DNA of 64,000 nucleotides, taken from NCBI GenBank assembly GCA_035946175.1, contig DASYZQ010000026.1, positions 1 through 64,000 on the forward strand. The letters are read 5' to 3'. A program made the position numbers and the translations under genes. This document shows, piece after piece, positions 1 to 8,304 of the stretch. The notes under the pieces are model-generated. The model was not told the DNA's origin and did no database searches. It saw nothing but the letters and a program-made list of their open reading frames with translations. This DNA is from DASYZQ01 sp035946175. GTDB lineage: Bacteria > Patescibacteriota > Saccharimonadia > Saccharimonadales > UBA4665. The first letter of the stretch is position 1, and every line of letters begins with the position of its first letter.

Positions 1-1
1 C

Positions 2-106
2 GGCTACTTTGTCCATTATGTCTGGTGCCTACTGGCCTACCAACTTAGAAGAATGGGGCAGCTGGAAGTGAGAGCTCGGCAGCTGACGGTAACCGAAGGG
101 CGTTAA
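2..106 (+). CDS. C-terminal fragment of an unidentified, possibly membrane, protein (truncated by window start)
   Basis: This open frame enters from the left edge and stops at TAA 104-106, giving 34 residues. The first part is aromatic and hydrophobic (HYVWCLLAYQL), like the end of a transmembrane helix, followed by a basic and polar tail. I do not recognise a family from so little sequence. It could also be a non-coding frame, since only the window edge leaves it open. Confidence 0.3.
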   Translation, partial: GYFVHYVWCLLAYQLRRMGQLEVRARQLTVTEGR

Positions 107-266
107 CAGGGAGAGTGGCCTAACGGAATTCGGGTTAGTAGGTGGATGGCTCGGCAGCCTGATTGATCATAACGTCCTGTTCGGACCATGGAGTTTTCTC
201 GGCGGCACGATTGGAGCGCTCATCGGTATCTGGGTAGGGTATAAGATAGGGAAAAACTATCTATAG
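93..266 (+). other. Glycine-rich transmembrane-like open frame without a visible start codon
   Basis: The frame ending at TAG 264-266 reads as a hydrophobic, glycine-rich segment (FLGGTIGALIGIWVGYKIG near its end), typical of a small membrane protein. The frame is closed upstream at position 90 and holds no ATG, GTG or TTG, so either a rare start is used or it is the frameshifted tail of the protein ending at 106. Its stop abuts the stop of the opposing gene in the palindrome CTATAG (261-266). Composition favours real coding sequence, but the gene model is unresolved. Confidence 0.35.
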
Positions 267-515
267 GGAAGTGACGTTTTCAACAACTGCAATATTACCC
301 ATTACTGGCGCGACATTAACAGGCGGATTCTGCTCAGAGGCTAGAGCCTCTTGCAGCGGGGCGCTAACTGCAGCACCGTCATTAAGCTCTACGTTTCTTG
401 TCAACTTCATAGCTGCAACTCTTTCTTCCTCTGGTAACGAACACCACTCATTCCATGCTGCATAGGCAGCACCATCTAAAATTCGTAGGCCTTGAGACCT
501 CTCAAATGATGGCAT
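261..515 (-). CDS. Small hypothetical protein, 84 aa
   Basis: An 84-residue protein with a strong Shine-Dalgarno (AAGGAG about 7 nt before the ATG), which is the best reason to call it real. The N-terminal half is helical and charged (AAYAAWNEWCSLPEEERVAA). The rest is low-complexity Ala/Val/Asn. It has no signal peptide, membrane segment or recognised motif. It is convergent with the frame ending at 266 and divergent from topA. No function can be assigned. Confidence 0.55.
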   Translation of the reverse strand: MPSFERSQGLRILDGAAYAAWNEWCSLPEEERVAAMKLTRNVELNDGAAVSAPLQEALASEQNPPVNVAPVMGNIAVVENVTSL

Positions 516-580
516 AGACTACTCCTTGATTTGATGAAGAACTATTAATATCCCGGCTGTACGACAAATGAGCCAGATGA

Positions 581-602
581 TAGATTTAATAGCATAAATC
601 TA
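581..602. repeat. 7-bp inverted repeat between divergent genes
   Basis: TAGATTT at 581-587 is repeated inverted as AAATCTA at 596-602 with an 8-nt spacer. It lies in the 240-nt divergent gap between the 84-aa gene and topA. No T-tract follows, so a terminator is unlikely. An operator is possible but unproven. Confidence 0.35.
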
Positions 603-698
603 GCTAAATTGTTACAAGAGTTGATCTAGATCACAGTTGTATCGATACTGTTTTACTCCCAGCCGGAATAGAAGTCAACAATTTTTGTTCGAAACTAT

Positions 699-726
699 TT
701 GTTTCTTAGGAAAAGTTGCGTATTAT
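699..726 (+). promoter_or_regulatory. Candidate sigma70-type promoter of topA
   Basis: TTGTTT (699-704) and TATTAT (721-726) are separated by 16 nt. A start near 733 would leave a leader of about 23 nt before the topA ATG at 756. No good Shine-Dalgarno is seen in that leader. Confidence 0.5.
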
Positions 727-755
727 AGGCACTTACGTATAAGCTAACGAAAAGC

Positions 756-3032
756 ATGAGCAAAAACTTAGTTATTGTAGAAAGCCCGGCCAAAGCCAAA
801 ACAATCGAAAAATACCTTGGCAAGGATTACATGGTCAAGAGTAGCTTCGGTCATATCCGAGATCTTCCCAAAAAAGGGCTCAATATAGATATTGAGCATG
901 ACTTTAGGCCAACCTACGAAGTAAACCCAGACAAAAGAAAAGTGGTCTCGGAGCTCAAAAAGGCTGCTAAAGACAGGGAGGTGTGGCTGGCGAGCGATGA
1001 AGACCGCGAAGGCGAAGCAATAGCATGGCATCTGACTAATGCTCTAAAGCTAGACCCAAAAAAAACCAAACGGATTGTCTTCCATGAGATAACCAAATCA
1101 GCCATAGAGCAGGCGATTGCCAATCCTAGAGTAGTGGACTTACATCTAGTTGATGCCCAGCAAGCCCGTCGTGTACTCGACAGACTAGTCGGTTATGAGC
1201 TGAGCCCAGTGCTTTGGAAAAAGGTACGTACTGGCCTCAGTGCTGGACGAGTACAATCTGTAGCCGTCCGTCTTATAGTTGAGCGAGAGCGAGAAATACG
1301 AGCCTTCCAACCTGAGATTAGTTATAAAGTTACAGCAATTTTCCTGGTTGATGGTCATGAGCTTAAAGCTGAACTGCACGACAAGTTCACAGACAAAACA
1401 ACCGCCCAAGGCTTTTTGGAAGCCGCCACTCAGGCTACGTTTACGGTCAGCTCAATTGCCCAGAAGCCTGGCAGTCGTAACCCCGGGGCACCTTTTACAA
1501 CCAGCACCTTACAGCAAGAAGCTGCCAGGCGACTCGGTTTTAGCGTCAAGCAGACCATGATGCTGGCCCAACGACTCTATGAGGAAGGGAATATCACGTA
1601 CATGCGTACGGATAGCACGTTATTATCGAATCTAGCACTGGACAGGGCTACCTCATATATACAGGAGACATTCGGAGCCAAATACCACCATCGCCGTCAG
1701 TTCAAAACCAAGAATGAGAGCGCCCAGGAAGCCCATGAAGCAATCCGCCCAACTAACTTCTCCAATCAGACCGCCGGATCAGAGTCGCAGCAGCAGAAAC
1801 TTTATCAACTCATATGGCAGCGTACCCTCGCCAGCCAGATGACACCCGCCGAAACCCAACGTACTGAGGTCGTTATTGCGGTCTCGAATCGTAAGGAACA
1901 GCTCATAGCCAAAGGCGAAGTACTCCGTTTCGACGGTTTTATGAAAGTTTACGGTGGTATTAAGGATGATACTCTACTTCCTCCACTCAAAGAAGGGCAG
2001 CTATTGTCCTTGGGCACCATGATGGCAACAGAGACCTTCACCCAGCCACCAGCACGCTATTCGGAGGCCAGTCTCGTGAAAAAGCTTGAGGAACTTGGGA
2101 TTGGTAGACCGAGCACCTACGCACCAACTATATCGACAATTCAAGCCCGGGAATACGTCGAAAAGCGTGACCTTGAAGGGACTGAGCGTCAAATCAATGT
2201 ACTCAACCTTATAAATGGCGCTGTGGCCGACGAGTTTGTAACTAAAATTGTGGGGGCCGATCAGAAAAAGCTAATGCCGACTGCCGTCGCGGAGATTACG
2301 ACTGATTTCTTGGTCAAATACTTCCCGAGTATCGTGGACTATGATTTCACAGCCAATGTAGAGAATGATTTTGACCGGGTTGCGGCCGGTAAAGAGCCCT
2401 GGGATAAGATGATCGGCACCTTCTATCGCGGTTTCCACCCACTGGTCGAGAAGTCCGAAGAGGCCTCTCGGAGCGAAGTTAGCCAGGCACGCTTACTCGG
2501 CACCGACCCTAAGACAAAGCTGTCTATCTACGCCCGATTTGGACGATTTGGGCCAATGTTACAACGTGGTGAAAGCGATAGTGAAGAGAAGCCCACCTTT
2601 GGGCCTATGCCCGCTGGCACTCGACTCGAAGATGTCACACTTGAGCAGGCACTCCGAATGTTTGAGCTGCCCCGAGTTGTCGGCACGACCGAGAAGGGGG
2701 AAGAAATTAAAGCTAACATTGGAAGATTTGGACCATATATTCAAGTAGATAAATTGTTCGTTTCAATCAAGCCCCATGATCCGTTTAGCCTAACTGAAGC
2801 CGAAGCTCGCGAACTCTACCAAGAAAAATTACAGAAAGAGGCCAATAAATACATCCAAGAGTTCACAGGAGGCATAAAGATTGTAAACGGGCCGTATGGA
2901 CCATATGTAACTGATGGCAAAAAGAATGCCAAGATACCAAAAGAGCTCGATCCCCAAAAGCTAAGCTTGGAAGATTGCCGAAAGTTACTCAGTGAGGCTC
3001 CCAGTAAACGCCGCTTTAAAAGAAAACGCTAG
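756..3032 (+). CDS. topA: DNA topoisomerase I
   Basis: Type IA topoisomerase that relaxes negative supercoils through a covalent 5'-phosphotyrosine intermediate. The N-terminal Toprim domain shows VIVESPAKAKTI with the general acid Glu9 and the metal-binding SDEDREGE segment (Asp81, Asp83). The catalytic Tyr282 sits in EEGNITYMRTDS. After the core, the C-terminus carries GRFGP/GPYGPY-type repeats (about residues 590-745) and ends in a basic tail (SKRRFKRKR). There are no Cys4 zinc fingers, unlike E. coli TopA. The length of 758 aa is normal. It appears to be a single-gene unit, and the candidate promoter at 699-726 fits the chosen ATG. Confidence 0.97.
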   Translation: MSKNLVIVESPAKAKTIEKYLGKDYMVKSSFGHIRDLPKKGLNIDIEHDFRPTYEVNPDKRKVVSELKKAAKDREVWLASDEDREGEAIAWHLTNALKLDPKKTKRIVFHEITKSAIEQAIANPRVVDLHLVDAQQARRVLDRLVGYELSPVLWKKVRTGLSAGRVQSVAVRLIVEREREIRAFQPEISYKVTAIFLVDGHELKAELHDKFTDKTTAQGFLEAATQATFTVSSIAQKPGSRNPGAPFTTSTLQQEAARRLGFSVKQTMMLAQRLYEEGNITYMRTDSTLLSNLALDRATSYIQETFGAKYHHRRQFKTKNESAQEAHEAIRPTNFSNQTAGSESQQQKLYQLIWQRTLASQMTPAETQRTEVVIAVSNRKEQLIAKGEVLRFDGFMKVYGGIKDDTLLPPLKEGQLLSLGTMMATETFTQPPARYSEASLVKKLEELGIGRPSTYAPTISTIQAREYVEKRDLEGTERQINVLNLINGAVADEFVTKIVGADQKKLMPTAVAEITTDFLVKYFPSIVDYDFTANVENDFDRVAAGKEPWDKMIGTFYRGFHPLVEKSEEASRSEVSQARLLGTDPKTKLSIYARFGRFGPMLQRGESDSEEKPTFGPMPAGTRLEDVTLEQALRMFELPRVVGTTEKGEEIKANIGRFGPYIQVDKLFVSIKPHDPFSLTEAEARELYQEKLQKEANKYIQEFTGGIKIVNGPYGPYVTDGKKNAKIPKELDPQKLSLEDCRKLLSEAPSKRRFKRKR

Positions 3033-3176
3033 CTTATTATTTATCTCTCACGTATTTTTTGTGGCGACTGCAAGTTAGTTATATAGGATATATTTTACAA
3101 CAGCTTTTCGAACTGCTTGTCCGTTTCGATGGTACAATAGCACTATTAAAGAAGTGAGGGTTGTTTGTAGGCTATC

Positions 3177-3205
3177 TTGACTTTATAGTTTATTAGTTAT
3201 ATAAT
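3177..3205 (+). promoter_or_regulatory. Near-consensus sigma70 promoter
   Basis: TTGACT (3177-3182), a 17-nt spacer and a perfect TATAAT (3200-3205) precede the ATG at 3235. This is one of the best matches to a housekeeping promoter in the window and implies strong expression of the sigma4/HARE-HTH gene. The predicted leader is about 23 nt. Confidence 0.75.
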
Positions 3206-3234
3206 TTGTAGGATATTCATAGAGAAGTAATCTT

Positions 3235-4293
3235 ATGGAAAAAGAACGGACCACTAAAGTCCTCGACACCGAACGATTTATCCAGGACATCTTAAAGACG
3301 CTCGATCGTGATCGTGAACGCGAGATCGTAGCGCGGCGTTTTGGTCTATTCGACCATAAAGAGACGCTTGAGCAGATCGGAGAACTGCTCGGGATTACGC
3401 GTGAGCGTGTCAGACAACTAGAGAAATCTGTTGTTGCTAGACTCAAGGCGCTGGCAGAGCAGGGGCAAGTGCCACATATCGAGGAAGTGGAGCAGGTACT
3501 TTTAGAATATCTCCACCAGCACGGTGAGGCAGCCCGAGTGACGGACATAAGCAAAAATCTCACGACCGAGGATACCAAGACCGACCAGTTCCGCATTACG
3601 TTCCTCGCGATGCTTGGTCCGAAATTAGCCGTTTTGGAAGACACTGACCACTATCATTATGCAATTGGTGTTCGGGAAGTCCGCGATGAAAAGGCAATAA
3701 AGACGGCAGTCAGTGACATCGTTGAAGCCATCAAACAGCTGGGCAAACCCGTAACCATAGAAGAGGTTGCCGGGGCGACACATATCGCAGATGTTGCACA
3801 GGCCAAAGCCCTGGCAGGCATTTCCAGAGATTTGGCGACACTCAGTGATCGCTGGGGCCTGGTGAAGTGGCCCATGGTCAATCCGAAGAATATTCGGGAC
3901 AAGATATATGTCATCCTGAAAGAAAATGGCCATCACATGCACTTTAATGATATCTCCGCTGCAATTAAGGAATCAGATTTCAAACGCAAAGATGTCACCA
4001 CTCAGGCCATACACAACGAGCTTATCAAGGATCGGCGCTTTGTCCTGATCGGCCGCGGCATTTACGCCCTCAAAGAATGGGGTTATGAAAAAGGAACCGT
4101 CTCAGATATCATTACTGAGGTCCTACGAAAAGAAGGCGGCCCGTTACATCGTGATGAGATCGTCAAACGGGTGCTTCATAGCCGTTTCGTGAAAGAAACA
4201 ACCATTCTACTCAACCTACAGGGTAAACCCCAGTTTAAACGGGTTGCCAAAGCGACATACGCGCTCGCAGACGTTGAAACAAATAGAACATAA
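3235..4293 (+). CDS. Sigma-70 region 4 / HARE-HTH fusion, probable RNA polymerase-associated regulator
   Basis: Residues about 12-75 match sigma-70 region 4: a helix-turn-helix with RRFGLF, LEQIGELLGITRERVRQLE. No regions 1-3 are present, so it is not a complete sigma factor. The middle (about 80-215) is helical and unassigned. Residues about 220-290 and 290-345 look like two winged-helix units of the HARE-HTH type (RpoE delta-subunit family), the first reading FNDISAAIKES and GRGIYALKEWGY. Region 4 normally contacts the -35 element and the polymerase beta flap, and delta binds polymerase. A polymerase-bound modulator or promoter-selective factor is therefore plausible, but this is inference. 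It has its own strong promoter and no operon partners. Confidence 0.8.
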   Translation: MEKERTTKVLDTERFIQDILKTLDRDREREIVARRFGLFDHKETLEQIGELLGITRERVRQLEKSVVARLKALAEQGQVPHIEEVEQVLLEYLHQHGEAARVTDISKNLTTEDTKTDQFRITFLAMLGPKLAVLEDTDHYHYAIGVREVRDEKAIKTAVSDIVEAIKQLGKPVTIEEVAGATHIADVAQAKALAGISRDLATLSDRWGLVKWPMVNPKNIRDKIYVILKENGHHMHFNDISAAIKESDFKRKDVTTQAIHNELIKDRRFVLIGRGIYALKEWGYEKGTVSDIITEVLRKEGGPLHRDEIVKRVLHSRFVKETTILLNLQGKPQFKRVAKATYALADVETNRT

Positions 4294-4457
4294 ATCGAAC
4301 AAGGGTATTGATATTCTGACTGTGGATATTAGGACAGGTTTTAAACACTATAAATCTCTGCAGATAGGGAATCGTGCAAACAGGTAGTGCAGCTTTGCTG
4401 CTAGAGATAAAACATAAAGAGCAGGTAAGAGATTAACAAGATGAGGGTAATATACGA

Positions 4458-4472
4458 TATGTCGCACAATAT
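4458..4472 (+). repeat. 15-nt direct repeat, copy 1
   Basis: The 15-mer TATGTCGCACAATAT here recurs exactly at 4709-4723. In this copy the flanks make an imperfect palindrome (GATAT to ATATC over 20 nt). It lies about 33 nt before the structured segment at 4505-4618. It could be an operator or part of a promoter. Confidence 0.6.
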
Positions 4473-4504
4473 ATCTTTTACGACACAACATATTTTTTGA
4501 AGGC

Positions 4505-4618
4505 CGGTTAGGGTTACCTCTAGCTGCAGGGGAGTACGTAAAGTCTGCACAGTGTGGCTTGCGAAGTCCACGTAGCTTTGGAAGGTTCGCGTAACCTACC
4601 TTATAAAGTAACTAACCG
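4505..4618. ncRNA. Candidate structured RNA, about 115 nt
   Basis: Several nested inverted repeats fall in this gene-free segment. CGGTTAG (4505-4511) pairs with CTAACCG (4612-4618). GGTTAC (4512-4517) pairs with GTAACC (4591-4596). Inside, TGCAG/CTGCA and a GTGGCTT-GCG-AAGTCCAC hairpin form two arms. The overall shape is a closed multibranch. It does not match tRNA, SRP RNA, RNase P RNA, tmRNA or a riboswitch I know. The pairing is visible in the sequence; transcription and strand are not established. Confidence 0.4.
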
Positions 4619-4697
4619 ATACATCGTTTTATTCCTTCTACGTCTCTAGCGTCTATTTGCAAAACGGTACACAAAAGTATTTTATATACTATTTGAC

Positions 4698-4706
4698 TTA
4701 TCCACA
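4698..4706 (+). promoter_or_regulatory. DnaA-box-like nonamer
   Basis: TTATCCACA, the classic high-affinity DnaA box sequence, directly precedes the second copy of the 15-nt repeat. It also overlaps a TTGACT hexamer at 4693-4698, so it may simply be part of a promoter. A single box is weak evidence on its own. Confidence 0.4.
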
Positions 4707-4708
4707 GT

Positions 4709-4723
4709 TATGTCGCACAATAT
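4709..4723 (+). repeat. 15-nt direct repeat, copy 2
   Basis: Exact second copy of TATGTCGCACAATAT (copy 1 at 4458-4472), 251 nt downstream and on the other side of the candidate RNA. The remainder of the 4294-4894 gap is AT-rich and holds no convincing gene. Confidence 0.6.
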
Positions 4724-4894
4724 TTGCTTTTTTGCTATTTTTGTATCGTAAATATATTACCTCCTCGCCTGCCTTACCCCATTCCATAGGGACAGTTTAC
4801 CTACTTCTACATAGCAAATTGTTAATCGGACAGCAAAGCACAGGTATATACTACTGAACAAAACTCGAACTACTAGGGTAGAGTGGGGTGCTGC

Positions 4895-5851
4895 CTACAA
4901 ATAATACGCTCGGCCATCAACCCGTACATCGATGTATTGCGTTGGAACCGTGTGTGACTTATCAAGCTGCTGCTTCACAGCCAGATAGTCCCCCACTTCT
5001 ATTCTGGCATCGCCGTGGAGATTGAATTTTACGTAGTACGATACCCCGCTCATACGGGCATCAAGTTCACTGGCACCGCCGCCTAATAAGGTATATAACG
5101 AAACCGGAACGTGTTCGGCCGCCAACTCGCCTGCCACCCCCGTTATAAAGCTGACGCTAGTATCAGGAAGAGATAACTGGCCAACATGAACCGAGAATCC
5201 ACTTTGATCGATAACTGCCGGCACATTAGGCCGCTGTAATGTAGAAGTGGTAAGCACACCTAAAGCTCTCCCTGTATCGTCTAGAACAAACTGTTGAACA
5301 TGAGAAGCGCTATCTTCTTCCTGCAGAATTAGATCGGGAACTGCCGGTAATATGTATACGGTCGGGTGTGTACCAAAAAAAGGTATAGTCATTGAGGCAA
5401 CCGTCAATTCCGGAAACTCAGCACGTAGCTGTTGTGTAATATAGGAGGCGCTTACCGTAATCTTGTTGGTATTAAGGATCGACTTTCTAAGGAGCTTATG
5501 CGCTGCCGCTTGGTATATATCGCTATTCTGTAAAAAAGCGTGGCTCCCGGCATTGTCGACAATGACAATCTTTGGATCAGAGCTAAGGCGTATGTTAATG
5601 GCCATAGCAACTAAAACAACCACAAGAACCGTAGAGCCTAACAATCTCTTCTGAGGGCTCAGTGCATTTGGTGATCGGCGTACCGAGGTCGCTTCAAGTT
5701 TTGCTTCAGCCTTACGGCGGAGCTTTTCCGAATATACCGATCGATTGGCGTAATACGAAAAGACATTAGCCTTATCTGGGCTTGAAGGTGATGTATTACG
5801 ACGCCGACCCGCGTGCGTCCCATCTGTCGGCTGCTTACGCTTGAAAAACAT
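4895..5851 (-). CDS. ftsQ: Cell division protein FtsQ/DivIB
   Basis: Bitopic membrane protein of the divisome that links early and late division proteins and helps activate septal peptidoglycan synthesis. There is a basic, polar cytoplasmic N-terminus (about 1-68), one membrane helix (LGSTVLVVVLVAMAINI, about 70-87), then a POTRA-like and beta domain outside. The C-terminal YIDVRVDGRAYY is the characteristic FtsQ ending. The POTRA part is divergent. It is the last gene of the minus-strand dcw cluster, starting 29 nt after murG ends. The long polar N-terminus is typical of Gram-positive-like DivIB. Confidence 0.85.
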   Translation of the reverse strand: MFFKRKQPTDGTHAGRRRNTSPSSPDKANVFSYYANRSVYSEKLRRKAEAKLEATSVRRSPNALSPQKRLLGSTVLVVVLVAMAINIRLSSDPKIVIVDNAGSHAFLQNSDIYQAAAHKLLRKSILNTNKITVSASYITQQLRAEFPELTVASMTIPFFGTHPTVYILPAVPDLILQEEDSASHVQQFVLDDTGRALGVLTTSTLQRPNVPAVIDQSGFSVHVGQLSLPDTSVSFITGVAGELAAEHVPVSLYTLLGGGASELDARMSGVSYYVKFNLHGDARIEVGDYLAVKQQLDKSHTVPTQYIDVRVDGRAYYL

Positions 5852-5880
5852 TTTTACTTTTTATGCTGCTTTTCTTTCGA

Positions 5881-7071
5881 CTACTTCTGGACACTACTTC
5901 CTCTATGCTTCGTACCTAGCTCTAATAATAGCATCGCGAGACGCTCAGCGGCATCAGGCCGAGCCATGGCATGCAATTTTGCACCAAGTTGTTTGGCAAG
6001 AGTCGGGTTATCAAGCAGCTCAACTAAAGGAACCATGAGCGAGTTTGAATCCTCGGCTAAAGTTCTTTCATTAATCATTTTGATAGATTTACGATCAGCA
6101 AGTTCCTTGGCATTTTTGAGCTGATGACCTCCGGCCAGGATGGGGTATGGCACAACAATGCAAGCCTTTGCCTGTGCCGCAAATTCTGCCATAGAAGTAG
6201 CACCAGCGCGTGTAATAATTACATCGGCTGCTCCACTATACTGATAGAGATTAGTTACAAAACCTCTCGTAATTACCCTCCCCTGTTCTTCTTTCGATAG
6301 CAGCCGCTGATATCTCTTCTGAACTTTCTCCTCCTCTGCTCGGCCAGTTATATGGATGACCACCAGGTCGCGGTACCGCGCCAACAGATCCGGCATGCAG
6401 TTTATAACGGCGTTATTCAGATTCTGGGCACCATTCCCGCCGCCGGTCACGAATACCACCTTACGGAAGGCATCAAGTCCCAATTGTTTGCGTAAGTTCT
6501 GCATCTCTGACGGCTTCAATAGATGAAACTCCTTGGCATACGGTACTCCAACAGTTACAGTCCTTTCTGGAGGATAGCTATACACTTCTTTTGGCAGGCC
6601 AACGGCATGTATCTTTGCCCATGGTGCTACCAGACGATTGGCAAGCCCAGGCAACGCATCAGAATCGTGCGTGACATATGGAATACGTAGCATGGCCGCA
6701 GATAACCCCACCGGTAGGCCGACAAACCCCCCTTTTATGAAAAGAACGTCCGGGTTAAGCCTACGCAATAGCCAAAAGCTTTGCCAAACACCCACCATCG
6801 TAAAAAACATATCACGAATATTCTTGGATAAGGTCGGCAAATCGAATAACTGTTTTACGCCTTCACCATGATAGCGACGTAACTTCCCTGCCCGTACATA
6901 GTAAACCAGGTCAATGTTACTATCTTGAGCCGGCACATCCGCTAATGGATCCCCCTTATAACCAATGTATATAACCTCTGTTTTCGGCTGTTGGTTCTTT
7001 ATCTCACGTGCGACCGCTAGTACTGGAGTAATATGGCCGCCCGATCCGCCGCCGGTCACGACTACTTTCAT
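5881..7071 (-). CDS. murG: UDP-GlcNAc:undecaprenyl-PP-MurNAc-pentapeptide GlcNAc transferase
   Basis: GT28 glycosyltransferase that converts lipid I to lipid II on the inner face of the membrane. The N-terminal glycine loop TGGGSGGHITPVLA, the second loop VTGGGNGAQNLN and the UDP-binding GAADVIITRAGATSMAEF segment are all present. At 396 aa it is slightly longer than E. coli MurG (355), with extra residues in the N-terminal domain. The start is preceded by AGAGGAT and lies 68 nt inside the end of ftsW, so the two are probably translationally coupled. Confidence 0.96.
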   Translation of the reverse strand: MKVVVTGGGSGGHITPVLAVAREIKNQQPKTEVIYIGYKGDPLADVPAQDSNIDLVYYVRAGKLRRYHGEGVKQLFDLPTLSKNIRDMFFTMVGVWQSFWLLRRLNPDVLFIKGGFVGLPVGLSAAMLRIPYVTHDSDALPGLANRLVAPWAKIHAVGLPKEVYSYPPERTVTVGVPYAKEFHLLKPSEMQNLRKQLGLDAFRKVVFVTGGGNGAQNLNNAVINCMPDLLARYRDLVVIHITGRAEEEKVQKRYQRLLSKEEQGRVITRGFVTNLYQYSGAADVIITRAGATSMAEFAAQAKACIVVPYPILAGGHQLKNAKELADRKSIKMINERTLAEDSNSLMVPLVELLDNPTLAKQLGAKLHAMARPDAAERLAMLLLELGTKHRGSSVQK

Positions 7072-8272
7072 ATCCTCTATCTCCGCTTATATTACCGCTC
7101 ACTTCCTGCAAGTTATACGAACTGTAACGGGAAATCCGAAAAACGATGCCGAGTGCTGCCATTATAAATACGACGCTAGTCCCCCCATAGCTAATAAGCG
7201 GTAATGTGATACCCTTAAGGGGTAATAGGCCAATCATGGCACCTATATTAATAACTGTCTGGGTAGCCAACCAGGCCAAGATTGCTACCGCAAAGAGTCG
7301 GCTGAAGTTATCTGGAGATCGTTCGATAATCGTCTTAATCCTATAGAACAACATAGCAAATAGCCCAATCAACACCATACCGCCTACGAAACCAAACTTC
7401 TCGGCATAGATTGCAAAAATAGAATCGTTATCAGCCTCCGGTAAATAACCATAGGCTTGTACGCTCCGGCCAAGACCTAATCCAACTGTTCCGCCAGAAC
7501 CAACTGCAATGAGTGCCTGGCAGGCCTGATAGTCACTAGCAGTAGCAGCACAGTTACTCGTCGGGTGGAGATAGGCCAGAAGTCGTGCACGCCGATAAGG
7601 GAATATCGAGATAGCCAAGACCGCCCCTATAACAATAATGCCACCGACCATCAGGAGCCGCTTCATTGGCATACCAGCGATCAGAATCATACTCGCAAAC
7701 ATACCAACGATAACCATCGTGGATCCAAAATCACTCTGGATAAAGGCTACGATAACCCCCACGATGACCAGGACGACACCTAGCGGCTTAATTGTTCGTT
7801 GTATGTCGGTAAGAGCATGTTCCTCCATACGCTGAGAAAGAAATGCAGCAAGCCAAACGATTAGAGCGAACTTCAAAAGTTCAACCGACTGGAACGAGAA
7901 GGCTCCAATACGTATCCAGCGGTGTGCTGGATATTGGGCATCCACCGGCATAACTAATGCCAGTAGCGTGGCACACGCTGCCAGAATAAGCAACGGCCTA
8001 TACATGCGTCGCCAATACATATAGGGTACTCTGTCGGCAATCAGGAATGCTACCAAACCAATAAGCACGGCAAGGATTTGGTGCGTCACGTAGTAGCTGG
8101 CGCTGGCGCTACTCTCTACTGCAAGCGCCGGACTGATCGCATAAATCACGATAATACCTACAGCGGATAGTAGCAAAACGAGTATAAGGAGTAGATAGTC
8201 GGGCCGGTGCCGCCGATGCGTGAGGGATTGCTTATGCCGGGAGGTATCCCAGAGCCAGCCAGGTACGCTCAT
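7004..8272 (-). CDS. ftsW: SEDS-family septal peptidoglycan polymerase FtsW
   Basis: Polytopic SEDS protein (about ten membrane helices) that polymerises glycan strands from lipid II at the septum with a cognate class B PBP. Family features seen include HRWIRIGAFSFQ, the long outer loop, FGFVGG, and the C-terminal PLKGITLPLISYGGTS signature. I chose ATG 8272, preceded by GAGGATGGG; a GTG at 8299 in the same frame would add nine residues. The C-terminal tail is polar and Arg/Ser-rich and runs into murG. No class B PBP gene accompanies it in this cluster. Confidence 0.93.
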   Translation of the reverse strand: MSVPGWLWDTSRHKQSLTHRRHRPDYLLLILVLLLSAVGIIVIYAISPALAVESSASASYYVTHQILAVLIGLVAFLIADRVPYMYWRRMYRPLLILAACATLLALVMPVDAQYPAHRWIRIGAFSFQSVELLKFALIVWLAAFLSQRMEEHALTDIQRTIKPLGVVLVIVGVIVAFIQSDFGSTMVIVGMFASMILIAGMPMKRLLMVGGIIVIGAVLAISIFPYRRARLLAYLHPTSNCAATASDYQACQALIAVGSGGTVGLGLGRSVQAYGYLPEADNDSIFAIYAEKFGFVGGMVLIGLFAMLFYRIKTIIERSPDNFSRLFAVAILAWLATQTVINIGAMIGLLPLKGITLPLISYGGTSVVFIMAALGIVFRISRYSSYNLQEVSGNISGDRGYESSRDRRRIGRPYYSSTSGRT

Positions 8273-8304
8273 ACGCCCATCCTCGGTAGCTAATGCCACT
8301 CATA

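Noticed and set aside
3183..3644. 153-residue minus-strand Ser/Arg-rich frame
   Set aside because: Antisense shadow of the sigma4/HARE-HTH gene and its promoter.
4583..4597. GGTTCGCGTAACC as a tRNA T-arm
   Set aside because: No cloverleaf forms; the GTAACC half pairs better with GGTTAC at 4512-4517 in the larger structure.
4657..4857. 66-residue plus-strand frame in the long gap
   Set aside because: AT-rich, Tyr/Leu-heavy composition, no ribosome site, and it runs over the repeat and DnaA-like box. Probably chance.
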